Positions 8,617 through 17,658 of a stretch of 58,018 nucleotides of DNA are shown piece after piece. The notes below the pieces were generated by a model that searched no databases, was not told the DNA's origin, and saw only the letters and a program-made list of their open reading frames with translations. Source of the stretch: Rhodococcus phenolicus (GTDB lineage: Bacteria; Actinomycetota; Actinomycetes; Mycobacteriales; Mycobacteriaceae). How positions within the stretch are numbered: the first letter of the stretch is position 1; every line of letters starts with the position of its first letter. The position numbers and the translations under genes were made by a program. Where the stretch lies: the NCBI RefSeq assembly GCF_001646785.1, contig NZ_LRRH01000038.1:1-58018 (forward strand), given 5' to 3'.

Positions 8617-9821
8617 CGGCCTGCACCTCGGTTGCGGTTCCAGCTCCCGGCATACGTGGGGTCTTCGCATGCGAATGCACCCTCGCCGAGTTCGAGCGGA
8701 CGGAACGTGTCGACCATGACGGCGAGTTCGTCGAAGAACTCGACACCGATGCTGCGTTCGTACGCGCCGGGCTGCGGGCCGTGCGCGTGCCCACCGGGGT
8801 GGACCGAGATGGAGCCCTGAGCGATGCCGGATCCCTTGCGGGCCTCGTAATCTCCGCCGCAGTAGAACATGATCTCGTCGGAGTCGACGTTCGAGTGATA
8901 GTACGGCACCGGGATCGACAGCGGGTGGTAGTCGACCTTGCGCGGCACGAAATTGCAGATGACGAAGTTGTTGCCTTCGAACGCCTGGTGCGCCGGCGGC
9001 GGCTGGTGAACGCGGCCGGTGATGGGCTCGTAGTCGTGGATGGAGAACGTGTACGGGTACAGGCAGCCGTCCCAGCCGACCACGTCGAACGGGTGCGTGG
9101 GCACGACATAACGGGTGCCGACGATGCCGTGCGACGTGCGGTGCTTGACAAGCACCTCGACCTCGGCCTCGAGGTCGGCGACCTCGACGAGCGCGGACGG
9201 TCCGTGCAGGTCGCGCTCGCAGAACGGGGCGTTCTCGAGGAACTGACCGAACCGCGAGAGGTAACGCTTCGGCGGCACGATGTGGCTGTTGGCCTCGATG
9301 ACGTAGGCGCGCAGCGGCTCGTCGCCGGTGGGGATCCAGCGGTGTGTCGTCGCCATCGGCAACAGCACATAGTCGCCGGACTTCGCTGCGAGCGTTCCGA
9401 AGACGGTTTCGACGGTGGCCGTGCCGGATTCGACGTACACCATCTCGTCACCGACGACGTTGCGGTACAGCGGCGACTCCGTCGCCGACACCACGTACGA
9501 GATGCGCACGTCGGCGTTGCCGAGGATCAGGCGCCGCCCGGTGACGACATCGGTGTCCGCCCACACCTTCTCGGGGAACAGCTCGTGAAGCTTCAGGTGC
9601 CGCGGCTGGAGCGGGTGGTTCGGGGTGGTCGCCTGGTCCGGCAGCTCCCACACGGTGGCGTCGACGATCGCGGACGGGATGTGCCGGTGGTACAGCAGCG
9701 ACGAGTCGGACGAGAAGCCCTCCTCACCCATCAGTTCCTCGTAGTAGAGGTTGCCGTTCTCGTCGCGGTGCTGAGTGTGACGCTTCGGCGGGATGACGCC
9801 GAGCTGTCGGTAGAACGCCAT
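8613..9821 (-). CDS. hmgA: homogentisate 1,2-dioxygenase
   Basis: A 402-residue iron(II) dioxygenase that opens the ring of homogentisate to maleylacetoacetate. The cupin core holds the iron-binding region: PYYHSNVDSDEIMFY (His and Glu) about residues 290-305 and the downstream HPGGHAHGPQPG (His). The N-terminus GVIPPKRHTQHRDENG is typical. ATG at 9821 has GAGGAG about 10 bases upstream. First gene of the coupled three-gene operon. Upstream is an AT-rich dyad (9878-9893) and a MarR regulator gene in the same orientation. Confidence 0.95.
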   Translation of the reverse strand: MAFYRQLGVIPPKRHTQHRDENGNLYYEELMGEEGFSSDSSLLYHRHIPSAIVDATVWELPDQATTPNHPLQPRHLKLHELFPEKVWADTDVVTGRRLILGNADVRISYVVSATESPLYRNVVGDEMVYVESGTATVETVFGTLAAKSGDYVLLPMATTHRWIPTGDEPLRAYVIEANSHIVPPKRYLSRFGQFLENAPFCERDLHGPSALVEVADLEAEVEVLVKHRTSHGIVGTRYVVPTHPFDVVGWDGCLYPYTFSIHDYEPITGRVHQPPPAHQAFEGNNFVICNFVPRKVDYHPLSIPVPYYHSNVDSDEIMFYCGGDYEARKGSGIAQGSISVHPGGHAHGPQPGAYERSIGVEFFDELAVMVDTFRPLELGEGAFACEDPTYAGSWNRNRGAGR

Positions 9822-9877
9822 GGGGGTTCAGCTCCTCGCAGGTTCCTCAGGCCGATCGAGGCAGTCACGCCTCGGTA

Positions 9878-9893
9878 TTAATAAACACATTAA
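9878..9893. promoter_or_regulatory. AT-rich dyad upstream of hmgA (putative operator)
   Basis: TTAAT-6 bases-ATTAA, a perfect 5-bp-arm inverted repeat in the only AT-rich patch of the hmgA upstream region, about 57 bases before its start. The adjacent MarR-family regulator is the obvious candidate to bind it. Binding is inferred. Confidence 0.45.
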
Positions 9894-10059
9894 CTAGTTT
9901 TCGGGTGCGAGTGCAACCACGGGGCGATCACAAGGTCGTGACGATCCGGTCTGCTCGGCCACCACCCCACCGGGTGACGGGAACCTTCAGCCGGTCAGAC
10001 CGAATACTGGTTCCCATCACCCTGGGCTGCGGGGGTCGCCCGGAAAGGTGCGTGCGCGG

Positions 10060-10617
10060 TCAGTTGCGTCCGCGCACGTCGAACTGACTGCGGTTCGTGA
10101 TCAGCTTGTTCAGCAGCATGACGAGGATCTGCTGCTCGGCCTCGGTCAGCACCTCGACCCACGCTTCTTCGCGCTCGTTCTGCACGCGGAACGCCTCGGC
10201 GATCTCGGTCTCCCCCGCCTCGGTCAGCGACAACTGGACCGAGCGACCGTCGTGACTCGCCGGGGTCCGTTCCAGCAGACCCGCCTCCACCAGCGGTTTT
10301 GCGAGATTCGACACCGCGGCGCGGCTCATGCCGGTCAGCCGTGCGGCACCCTTCGGCTCGATCGGTCCGGCCAGCCAGACCACGAACAGCAGGCGGTAGG
10401 CCGACCACGACCGGCCGTTGGGGCGGTGCACGGTGGACTCGAGGTCGTAGGTGACAACGTCCGACGCCCGGTTCAGGGTGAGCAGGACCTCGGTGGCGTT
10501 GCGGTGATAGTCGCCGAACCTGTTCCCCAGCCGGCTCTTCGCGAGCTCGACGAACGACCAGTAGTCGAGCGAATCCGGCGCGGCCGGCTCCCCCGCCTCG
10601 TTCCGCGCATCGTCCAT
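10060..10617 (-). CDS. MarR-family transcriptional regulator
   Basis: A 185-residue winged helix-turn-helix regulator. The segment SAYRLLFVVWLAGPIEPKG followed by AARLTGMSRAAVSNLAKPLV (about residues 95-115) is the recognition helix region and RTPASHDGRSVQLSLT is the wing. Dimerisation helices flank it. The ATG at 10617 begins a run with normal family spacing; an upstream start at 10680 is possible. Located directly upstream of hmgA on the same strand with 238 bases between, it probably responds to an aromatic acid and controls the homogentisate operon. Confidence 0.85.
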   Translation of the reverse strand: MDDARNEAGEPAAPDSLDYWSFVELAKSRLGNRFGDYHRNATEVLLTLNRASDVVTYDLESTVHRPNGRSWSAYRLLFVVWLAGPIEPKGAARLTGMSRAAVSNLAKPLVEAGLLERTPASHDGRSVQLSLTEAGETEIAEAFRVQNEREEAWVEVLTEAEQQILVMLLNKLITNRSQFDVRGRN

Positions 10618-10684
10618 GCGCCCAACCCTATCCCGGCCGGTGGAAGGGGTCTTCGGCGCGGACGGTTCCCGGTGACTCACTGGA

Positions 10685-10704
10685 ATAGTATACGTATTGA
10701 CTAT
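10685..10704. promoter_or_regulatory. dyad between marR-type and iclR-type genes
   Basis: ATAGT-10 bases-ACTAT, centred on the palindromic ATACGTAT, within an AT-rich island in the 228-base divergent gap between the MarR gene and the IclR gene. It is flanked by GGAA and TTCC. Probably an operator or promoter core for one or both genes; which protein binds is not readable. Confidence 0.4.
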
Positions 10705-10845
10705 ATTTCCGGTGGGTGTTCCGCCGCGGGCCCGCGCCCACGCTTCCCGGCCACCGCCGTATCGCGGGCGTTACCGCTCCGCACCGAAAAGTCTGTACAA
10801 AGGACTCGAACGGACAGCCCGCCGGACGGCCCGAGAAGGACCTAC

Positions 10846-11529
10846 ATGAGCACTCTGCAGACGCTCGATCGTGGGCTGCGCGCACTCGATCTCGTGTCGC
10901 AGTCGCCGTCCGGAATCTCGGTCGCGGACCTGGCCAGGGAACTCGACGTCCACCGGGCCATCTGCTACCGGATCGTCGCCACGCTCGAGGAGCACTCGCT
11001 GGTCACGCGCGCCACGGACGGCCGGATCCGTCTCGGCGTCGCCGCGGCTGTGCTCGCGTCGAGATTCGAACCGCAGTTCGCGGTCGACGTCCAGCCCGTC
11101 CTGCACACGCTCGCCGACACGACCCGCGCAACGGCGTTCGTGTCGGTCGCCCAGGGACAGAACTGCGTCGTGATCATGGTCGCCGAGCCGGAAGGCACCC
11201 TGTTGCGGGTCGGCTATCGGGTCGGCAGCAGCCACCCGATCGACCGCGGTGCCGCCGGCATCGCGATTCTCGCCCTGCGACCCGAGTCGCCGGGCGACTC
11301 CGATGCCGTACGCCGCGCCCGCGCCGACGGCTACAGCCTCACCCGCGGCCAGCTCGAGCACGGTGCCGTCGGCATCGCATCCGGCATCGCGCTGCCTCGG
11401 GGTATCGGGGCGAGCACCGGGCTCGAACGCAGCGTGGGAGTCGTCGCGATCGACGGCCTCGACACCGCACGCGCCGCGGATGCGGTCAAGCGCACCGCCC
11501 GCGAGGTCGAGCGCCTCATCAGCATCTGA
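10846..11529 (+). CDS. IclR-family transcriptional regulator
   Basis: A 227-residue regulator with an N-terminal winged helix-turn-helix (residues about 5-65; ISVADLARELDVHRAICYRI is the helix-turn-helix) and a C-terminal IclR effector domain (about 75-225). ATG at 10846 follows AGAAGGA by 5 bases. It is the first of three co-directional genes: IclR, CYP116B P450 and MFS transporter. IclR proteins usually activate or repress neighbouring aromatic or acid catabolic genes, so it probably senses the P450 substrate or product. Confidence 0.9.
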   Translation: MSTLQTLDRGLRALDLVSQSPSGISVADLARELDVHRAICYRIVATLEEHSLVTRATDGRIRLGVAAAVLASRFEPQFAVDVQPVLHTLADTTRATAFVSVAQGQNCVVIMVAEPEGTLLRVGYRVGSSHPIDRGAAGIAILALRPESPGDSDAVRRARADGYSLTRGQLEHGAVGIASGIALPRGIGASTGLERSVGVVAIDGLDTARAADAVKRTAREVERLISI

Positions 11530-11670
11530 CGCTCCCCGCACACCCCCCTTTCCGCAGATCCCGCGCCCACCCGCGCACCCGCCGTGCGGCGACGGCCGGG
11601 GTCGGCGCATCCCGTCTTCCGAACCGGCTCCACCCCCGCCGGCCGAGCTGCGTCGTTGCCCGGGCCGCAC

Positions 11671-11705
11671 TTGACCTCGAATGTGACCGCACTTACTCTG
11701 TGCGG
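11671..11705 (+). promoter_or_regulatory. sigma-A-like promoter with overlapping dyad for the P450 gene
   Basis: TTGACC (11671-11676), a 17-base spacer, then TACTCT (11694-11699) form a good -35/-10 pair. The -10 sits inside a dyad CCGCAC-7 bases-GTGCGG (11687-11705), a natural place for repressor or IclR binding. A second small dyad, GTTA-TTCG-TAAC, lies at 11732-11743 before the P450 start. Confidence 0.55.
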
Positions 11706-11786
11706 AGTTCGCTCACCGATACACGATGTGCGTTATTCGTAACTTCGCAGTTCAATGCGGGTTAGACACAGATGGAGAAGTAACCC

Positions 11787-14093
11787 ATGAGCGCATGCCC
11801 GATCGATCACACGAGCCTGCACCCCACCGGCTGCCCGGTATCCGCCAACGCCGCGGCCTTCGATCCGTTCACCGGCCCGTACCAGGTGGACCCCGCAGCG
11901 TCGCTGCGCTGGTCGCGCGACGACGAACCCGTGTTCTACAGCCCCGAACTCGGGTACTGGGTCGTGACTCGGTACGAGGACGTCAAGGCCGTCTTCCGCG
12001 ACAACATCCTGTTCTCTCCCTCGATCGCGCTCGAGAAGATCACCCCCGTCTCGGAGGAAGCGACCGCGACGCTCGCGAAGTACGACTACGCGATGGCGCG
12101 CACCCTCGTGAACGAGGACGAACCCGCGCACATGCCGCGCCGGCGGGTGCTGATGGACCCGTTCACCCCCAAGGAACTCGTCCACCACGAACCGATGGTC
12201 CGCCGCCTCACCCGCCAGTACGTCGACCGGTTCGTCGAGTCCGGCAAGGCCGATCTCGTCGACGAGATGCTTTGGGAAGTCCCGCTGACCGTGGCCCTGC
12301 ACTTCCTGGGCGTGCCCGAAGAAGACATGGACACGATGCGCAAGTACTCGATCGCGCACACTGTGAACACGTGGGGCCGGCCGGCGCCCGAACAACAGGT
12401 CGCGGTCGCCGAGGCCGTCGGCAAGTTCTGGCAGTACGCGGGCCAGGTGCTCGAGAAGATGCGCAAGGACCCGTCCGGCCACGGCTGGATGCCGTTCGGC
12501 CTCCGGGTCCAGCAGGAGCAGCCCGAGGTCGTCACCGACTCCTACCTGCATTCGATGATGATGGCGGGAATCGTTGCGGCACACGAGACCACGGCCAATG
12601 CGTCTGCGAACGCCTTCCGGCTGCTGCTCGAGAACCGCAGCGTGTGGGAGGAGATCTGCGCCGATCCGAGCCTGATCCCCAACGCTGTCGAGGAGTGCCT
12701 GCGCCACTCCGGTTCCGTCGCCGCGTGGCGCCGACTCGTCACCGCCGACACCACGATCGGCGGTATCGCCATCCCCGAAGGCTCGAAGCTGCTGATCGTC
12801 ACGTCGTCCGCCAACCACGACGAGCGCCATTTCGACAACGCCGACGACTTCGACATCCGCCGCGAGAACTCGAGCGACCACCTCACGTTCGGATACGGCA
12901 GCCACCAGTGCATGGGCAAGAACCTCGCCCGCATGGAGATGCAGATCTTCCTCGAGGAGTTCACCACGCGCCTCCCCCACATGGAACTGGTTCCCGACCA
13001 GGAGTTCACCTACCTGCCGAACACCTCGTTCCGCGGCCCGGATCACGTGTGGGTGCAGTGGGATCCGGAGAAGAATCCCGAACGCGCCGATCCGTCGATC
13101 CTGGACGACCGACGTCCGGTGAAGATCGGGGAGCCGTCGAAGACCAACATCTCGCGAACCGTGTCGGTCGACACGATCACCCCTGCCGCCGACGGCGTTG
13201 TCCGTGTACGGCTGTCCGATCCGGCGGGCAGGCCGCTGCCCAAGTGGACTCCCGGATCGCACATCGATCTCGAGCTCGGCGAGCTGTCGCGGCAGTACTC
13301 GCTGTGCAGCGACCCGAACGACCTGTCGCACTACGAGATCGCCGTGCTCGAGGAACCCGCGAGCCGCGGCGGCTCGCGCTACGTGCACCGCACCCTGCAG
13401 GCAGGGCACCGCCTGAAGATGCGCGGTCCGCGCAACCACTTCAAGCTCGACCCGGATGCCCGCCGCTACATCTTCGTGGCGGGTGGAATCGGCGTCACCC
13501 CGATCGTCGCGATGGCCGACCACGCGAAGGCCGCAGGCAAGGACTACGAGATCCATTACTGCGGAAGAGATGTCGACACGATGGCACTACTCGACCGGCT
13601 CACCGCCGAGCACGGCGCCGAGCTCGAGGTGCATTCGAGTGCGGCGGGCAATCGCCTCGACATCCCGGCCCTGCTCGCGACGCCTGTCGAAGGCACGCAG
13701 ATCTACTCGTGCGGCCCGGAGCGTCTGCTCACCGCCCTCGAGGACGCGACTGCGCACTGGCCCGAGGACTCGTTGCACGTCGAACACTTCACGTCGAACC
13801 TGGCCACGCTCGACCCGGCCGACGAGCACGCGTTCGAGGTCGAACTCCGCGACTCCGGACTGACCGTCCAGGTGGCGGCCGACCAGACGGTGCTCGACGC
13901 CCTCCGTGCGTCGAACATCGACATCCAGAGCGACTGCGAGGAGGGGCTGTGCGGATCGTGCGAAGCCCCCGTCCTCGACGGCGAGGTGGATCACCGCGAC
14001 ATGGTACTCACCAAAACCGAACGGGCTCGGAACAAGTCGATGATGACGTGCTGCTCCCGCGCGTGCGGCACGAAGATCACCCTCGCCCTCTGA
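11787..14093 (+). CDS. self-sufficient cytochrome P450, CYP116B family (P450-reductase-ferredoxin fusion)
   Basis: A 768-residue single-chain monooxygenase: P450 domain (about 1-440), phthalate-dioxygenase-reductase-like FMN/NAD(P)H domain (about 450-680) and C-terminal 2Fe-2S ferredoxin. Visible features are the heme motif FGYGSHQCMGK with Cys375, the I-helix AGIVAAHETTANAS, the FMN motif RQYSL at 502, nucleotide motif GGIGVTP, and iron-sulfur ligands Cys717, 722, 725 and 755 (C-x4-C-x2-C-x29-C). From memory the P450 half is very close to P450RhF (CYP116B2) of Rhodococcus, while the reductase half is more divergent. GGAGAAG precedes ATG 11787. CYP116B enzymes hydroxylate, dealkylate and sulfoxidise many aromatics in vitro; the natural substrate is unknown. 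Confidence 0.96.
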   Translation: MSACPIDHTSLHPTGCPVSANAAAFDPFTGPYQVDPAASLRWSRDDEPVFYSPELGYWVVTRYEDVKAVFRDNILFSPSIALEKITPVSEEATATLAKYDYAMARTLVNEDEPAHMPRRRVLMDPFTPKELVHHEPMVRRLTRQYVDRFVESGKADLVDEMLWEVPLTVALHFLGVPEEDMDTMRKYSIAHTVNTWGRPAPEQQVAVAEAVGKFWQYAGQVLEKMRKDPSGHGWMPFGLRVQQEQPEVVTDSYLHSMMMAGIVAAHETTANASANAFRLLLENRSVWEEICADPSLIPNAVEECLRHSGSVAAWRRLVTADTTIGGIAIPEGSKLLIVTSSANHDERHFDNADDFDIRRENSSDHLTFGYGSHQCMGKNLARMEMQIFLEEFTTRLPHMELVPDQEFTYLPNTSFRGPDHVWVQWDPEKNPERADPSILDDRRPVKIGEPSKTNISRTVSVDTITPAADGVVRVRLSDPAGRPLPKWTPGSHIDLELGELSRQYSLCSDPNDLSHYEIAVLEEPASRGGSRYVHRTLQAGHRLKMRGPRNHFKLDPDARRYIFVAGGIGVTPIVAMADHAKAAGKDYEIHYCGRDVDTMALLDRLTAEHGAELEVHSSAAGNRLDIPALLATPVEGTQIYSCGPERLLTALEDATAHWPEDSLHVEHFTSNLATLDPADEHAFEVELRDSGLTVQVAADQTVLDALRASNIDIQSDCEEGLCGSCEAPVLDGEVDHRDMVLTKTERARNKSMMTCCSRACGTKITLAL

Positions 14094-14134
14094 ACCCGCC
14101 CCTCCAGAATTTCCAGCACCCGAAAGGATCCGTC

Positions 14135-15484
14135 ATGGGATCACCGACCGTCACCGGGGCCGACGTGCCACCGGGCCAGGCCGTGACCGACCAGCCACCC
14201 AGGTCCAGCTTCAAGCGCGTCCTCACCGGAAGCATGGCAGGCGCCGTGCTCGAGTGGTACGACTTCGCGATCTACGGCATCCTCGCCGCGACCGTCCTCG
14301 GTCCACTCTTCTTCCCCGGGGACAGCGGGGTCGCCAAACTGCTGCTGGCGCTGGCCACACAGGGACTCGGATTCGTCGCCCGCCCGTTGGGCGGCATCGT
14401 CTTCGGGCATCTCGGTGACAAGTTCGGCCGCAAGCCGATGCTCGTCGCCACCTTCCTCATGCTGGGCACCGCGACCGCGGCGATCGGTCTGCTGCCCACC
14501 TACGACCAGATCGGTATCTGGGCGACGGTCCTGCTGGTCGTGCTGCGCATGATCCAGGGCTTCGCGCTCGGCGGCGAATTCGGTGCCGCGGTGCTGCTGG
14601 TCAGTGAGTACGGCGAGCCGAAGAAGCGTGGCTTCTGGGCGTCCTGGCCGCAGGCGGGCGCACCGATGGGCACCGTCCTGGCCACCGTCGTGGTGTCCGC
14701 GATCGGCCTCTTCCTCACCGACGAGGCCTTCGACCAGTGGGGGTGGCGCGTCGCCTTCCTGTTCGCGATCCCGCTGCTGATCATCGGCTTCTGGGTGCGT
14801 CGCGGCGTCGAGGAGTCCCCCGTGTTCAAGGCGGCACAGGAGCAGGCCGCGAAGGCCCCTGCGGCGCAGGAACGTTCGTCGATCCTCGAGGCGCTGTCAC
14901 GTCCGCGCGCGGTCCTCACCGGCCTGGGCATGCGCCTCGGCGAGAACATCGCGTTCTACGTGTACACGGTCTTCGTCATCGCGTACGCCACCACGTACTT
15001 CGACTTCCACCGCGGTGACATCATCATGGCGGTGACGTTCGCGTCGCTGTTCCAGTTCGTCGGCATGATCGGCGGCGGCGCGTGGTCCGACCGGGTGGGC
15101 CGCAAGAAGGCGATGCTCGTCCCCGCGATCGTCCTGGTGGTGTGGGCGCCGGTGTTCTTCTGGCTGGTCCAGCTCGAGAGCCTGCCGATGCTGTGGGTCG
15201 GTGTGTGCGTGGGTGCGTTCTTCCACGGCATGCTCGCCGGCCCGGAAGCGGCGTGGATCACCGAGCTGTTCCCGACGCGCTACCGCTACGCCGGTTCGTC
15301 GCTGGTCTTCCAGGGATCGTCGATCATCGCCGGTGCCCCGGCCCCGTTCATCGCGGTCTGGCTGATCGAGAACTTCGGTGTCGGCACGGTCGTCGGCTAC
15401 CTGGTGGTCACGATGACGATCACGGTGATCGCGCTGGCACTGAGCCGGGAGACCAAGGGCGTCGATCTCGACGACGTCGCGTAA
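14135..15484 (+). CDS. MFS transporter, metabolite:H+ symporter (MHS) family
   Basis: A 449-residue, 12-helix proton symporter of the ProP/KgtP/ShiA group, which import organic acids and zwitterions. Diagnostic pieces are VLEWYDFAIYG in helix 1, GHLGDKFGRKPMLV in the 2-3 loop, and the family block ITELFPTRYRYAGSSL near helix 9-10. AAAGGA lies 6 bases before ATG 14135. It follows the P450 stop by about 40 bases and is followed by a strong terminator, so P450 and transporter are very likely one transcript. The pairing suggests that the P450 substrate is an organic acid brought in by this protein. Confidence 0.92.
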   Translation: MGSPTVTGADVPPGQAVTDQPPRSSFKRVLTGSMAGAVLEWYDFAIYGILAATVLGPLFFPGDSGVAKLLLALATQGLGFVARPLGGIVFGHLGDKFGRKPMLVATFLMLGTATAAIGLLPTYDQIGIWATVLLVVLRMIQGFALGGEFGAAVLLVSEYGEPKKRGFWASWPQAGAPMGTVLATVVVSAIGLFLTDEAFDQWGWRVAFLFAIPLLIIGFWVRRGVEESPVFKAAQEQAAKAPAAQERSSILEALSRPRAVLTGLGMRLGENIAFYVYTVFVIAYATTYFDFHRGDIIMAVTFASLFQFVGMIGGGAWSDRVGRKKAMLVPAIVLVVWAPVFFWLVQLESLPMLWVGVCVGAFFHGMLAGPEAAWITELFPTRYRYAGSSLVFQGSSIIAGAPAPFIAVWLIENFGVGTVVGYLVVTMTITVIALALSRETKGVDLDDVA

Positions 15485-15504
15485 CCTGCAGCGCCCCTTC
15501 GACG

Positions 15505-15561
15505 AACTGCTCCCCGGAGGCCGGACCGAGAATTCGGTACCGGCTTCCGGGGAGCAGTTTT
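15505..15561 (+). terminator. strong Rho-independent terminator after the MHS transporter
   Basis: About 25 base pairs (15505-15529 with 15534-15559, one mismatch and one bulge) around the loop GAAT, followed by TTTT at 15558-15561. It ends the IclR-P450-transporter region and, being palindromic, may also serve the MFS remnant converging from the right. Confidence 0.9.
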
Positions 15562-15584
15562 CGTGTGGTCGGGTGCGTACCCGG

Positions 15585-16334
15585 TCAGCTCGTGACGGGC
15601 TCCTTGGCGGACTCGCCGGAGCGCACCATCGCCGGGACCTTCACCAGCGCCAGCATGATCTCGGAGACCACGAGGCAGCCGATCGGGAAGTACAGACCGA
15701 TCGTGACAATGATCTGCGGCAGGAAGAACGTGAATCCGTACAGACCGCACGCGGCGAACAGGTTCGCCACGGCCGGGTGCAGGATGCGCGGGTTCTTGAT
15801 CGCCGCGAGCTGCTGCTTGAGCGCCACGATACCGAGCAGGATCGTCGGCGCACCCTGGAGGATGAACACCCAGCGCCAGCCGCTCAGGTCGAACCAGGTG
15901 ATGTGGTCGAGGATGAGCCCGCCGGTGAAGCTGCCGAGGATCATCGCGATCGGCTGGGCGAGGGCCATCGCGGCGATGGCGCGGCCGCGCTCACCCTGCC
16001 GGAACCAGAACGTCAGGTACAGCAGCAGACCCGGGTAGAGGCCGGCCTCGGCGATACCGAAGGCGATCCGCGCCACGTACAGCTGGGTGACGCTGTTGAC
16101 GAAGCCCATGATGACGGTGACGATGCCCCACGTGATCGCGATGCGCGCCAACCAGATTCGTGCGCCGTACCGCTTGAGGGCCATGTTGCTCGGGATCTCG
16201 AAGACCACGTACGCGAGGAAGAATATCGACGCGGCCACGCCGAACGTCGCTGCCGTGATCCCGAGCTCGTGCTGCATGCCGAGCTGGGCGTAGCTGATGT
16301 TCGTCCGGTCCATGTAGTTGAAGATGTACAACAA
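15585..16334 (-). pseudogene. MFS transporter remnant (anion:cation symporter-like), 5' truncated and internally deleted
   Basis: An open 250-residue frame homologous to roughly 430-residue MFS transporters for aromatic or hydroxy acids. Intact blocks include YIFNYMDRTNISYAQLGM (helix 1), FEIPSNMALKRYGAR and GIAEAGLYPGLLLYLTFWF. The N-terminal leader is missing where the insertion element begins. After helix 6 the sequence jumps from GIVALK straight to QQLAAIKNPRILH, losing most of the central loop, and after the helix 7 block FFLPQII it jumps to what looks like helix 12. Both internal deletions keep the frame. The product would lack most of the second half, so I call it non-functional. Confidence 0.7.
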
Positions 16335-17652
16335 CTTAACGTCTCTCCCGCCCGAGGCCAGGAGATTCCCGGCTCAGACCGCAACCGCACCACCACCCGA
16401 AGGGAGGTGATCCACTTGACTCACGTCGTCGACACCGGTGTGGCCACGCTCCGCCACAGCCAGAATCACCCTGGCAGCGTTCCGATCCCGGCATGCGGTG
16501 TGCCCGCACACCCAGCACCGGAAAATCCGTTCCCCGAGCCCGAGGGGTTGCTTGGCTCTCGCGAAACACCCCGAACACGTCATCGTCGTATACGCGGGCC
16601 GCACCACCACCACCTTCCGGCCGGCCCGCCTGCCCTGTTCGACAAGTTCACGCTTGATGGTCGCGACCGCGGCATCGGCGGCCTTGCGCGCCATGGTGGT
16701 CTTCGACAGGAACTTGGGTTTGAAATCCTCCACCGCGATGAGGTGATGCGCCTCGACCACGGTCCTGGCCCACATCCGGCCGTCGTGCCGGTTCTGCCGC
16801 GCCGCCTTCTTCTGGATTCTCGCGGCCTGCTTACGGGCCTGCCGGTAGCCCCTCGACGGCGGATGGCCCCTGCCGCGACGCCGACGCGCCATCCGGCGCT
16901 GGGATTTCGCCAACTCCGCCGCACACCGTTTCCGGTGCCCGGCATGCGGCAGATCGAACCGGGTGTCGGTCGCGGTCGCAGTCTGCGTGACACCCCAATC
17001 GATCCCGACACCACTACCCTCGTCGGCGACGGGGATCGGCTCGGCGACGCGGCTCACCACGAACGAGGCATACCAATGCCCCACCGAATCACGCGTGATC
17101 CGCACACTGGACGGGTCGGACGGCAGTGCCCGGGACCACACCACCGGGATACTCACGCCTTTGGGCAACACCAGACGTCCGCCGCGGATCCGAAACCCGC
17201 GGCGCGTGTACTCGAGCGACGGCAACGTCTTCTTCCGCGCCTTGAACCGAGGCCGGCCCCGACCCTTGACCGTGAACGAAACATCCAACGCCTGCGCGTA
17301 GGTACGCAACATCTGCTGCTGCGCGACCTGGGAACCATCCCGCAGCCACGACGACCGTGCCCGAGTCTCGGTCAACAACTTGCTCAGTTTCGCGAACGTC
17401 GGTTTCGCGCCGGTCTCGGTTTGGTGGACCGCTTCGTTCCACAGGAACCGGCACCGATGCCACTCCTCGATCAGGGCGCGTTCGGCGGTGGTGCCCGGCC
17501 GCAGCCGATAGTTGTAGCGCACCACCTCGGTCCTCATGCCGGGCACGGTAACCGACCTCACCGACACGTTTCCTCGACTTTCACCATCACATCTTTGAAA
17601 GGGAGGTCGGCGCTGCCTCTCCCCCCGTGAACGGAGGAGTATCCACGCCGAG
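16335..17652 (-). mobile_element. TnpB-only insertion element (IS200/IS605- or IS607-like), ends approximate
   Basis: The element contains a single tnpB and no tyrosine or serine transposase, as in IS1341-type units that depend on a helper. Its right end lies within 16335-16373, where transporter homology starts at the TTGTTGTACATC codons; its left end lies between the tnpB start (17537) and about 17652, where IclR homology resumes. No terminal inverted repeats are expected for these families. The host sequences on the two sides belong to different genes, so insertion was accompanied or followed by loss of the region between them. By analogy with other TnpB units, a guide RNA would cover the 3' end of tnpB and the right end; I cannot fold it here. 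Confidence 0.65.
16374..17537 (-). CDS. tnpB: RNA-guided endonuclease TnpB
   Basis: A 387-residue TnpB, the compact ancestor-like relative of Cas12, which cuts DNA next to a target-adjacent motif using an RNA made from the element's own 3' end. The RuvC catalytic triad is complete: Asp180 in GIDWGV, Glu270 in AVEDF and Asp351 in CRDRNAARVI. The zinc finger has Cys321/324 and Cys341/344. A basic Arg/Lys-rich stretch runs from about 215 to 250. ATG at 17537 opens on the usual MRTEVVRYNYRLRP start. All key residues are present, so the nuclease may be active although the element has no transposase of its own. Confidence 0.93.
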   Translation of the reverse strand: MRTEVVRYNYRLRPGTTAERALIEEWHRCRFLWNEAVHQTETGAKPTFAKLSKLLTETRARSSWLRDGSQVAQQQMLRTYAQALDVSFTVKGRGRPRFKARKKTLPSLEYTRRGFRIRGGRLVLPKGVSIPVVWSRALPSDPSSVRITRDSVGHWYASFVVSRVAEPIPVADEGSGVGIDWGVTQTATATDTRFDLPHAGHRKRCAAELAKSQRRMARRRRGRGHPPSRGYRQARKQAARIQKKAARQNRHDGRMWARTVVEAHHLIAVEDFKPKFLSKTTMARKAADAAVATIKRELVEQGRRAGRKVVVVRPAYTTMTCSGCFARAKQPLGLGERIFRCWVCGHTACRDRNAARVILAVAERGHTGVDDVSQVDHLPSGGGAVAV

Positions 17653-17658
17653 CAACGG

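Noticed and set aside
11733-13556. A 607-codon frame antisense to the P450
   Set aside because: The composition is a codon-bias shadow (Val/Arg/Asp/Gly-rich), while the P450 on the other strand is certain.
11726-14134. An 803-codon upstream extension of the MHS transporter frame
   Set aside because: It runs through the P450 gene in another frame; the transporter has a proper ribosome site and start at 14135.
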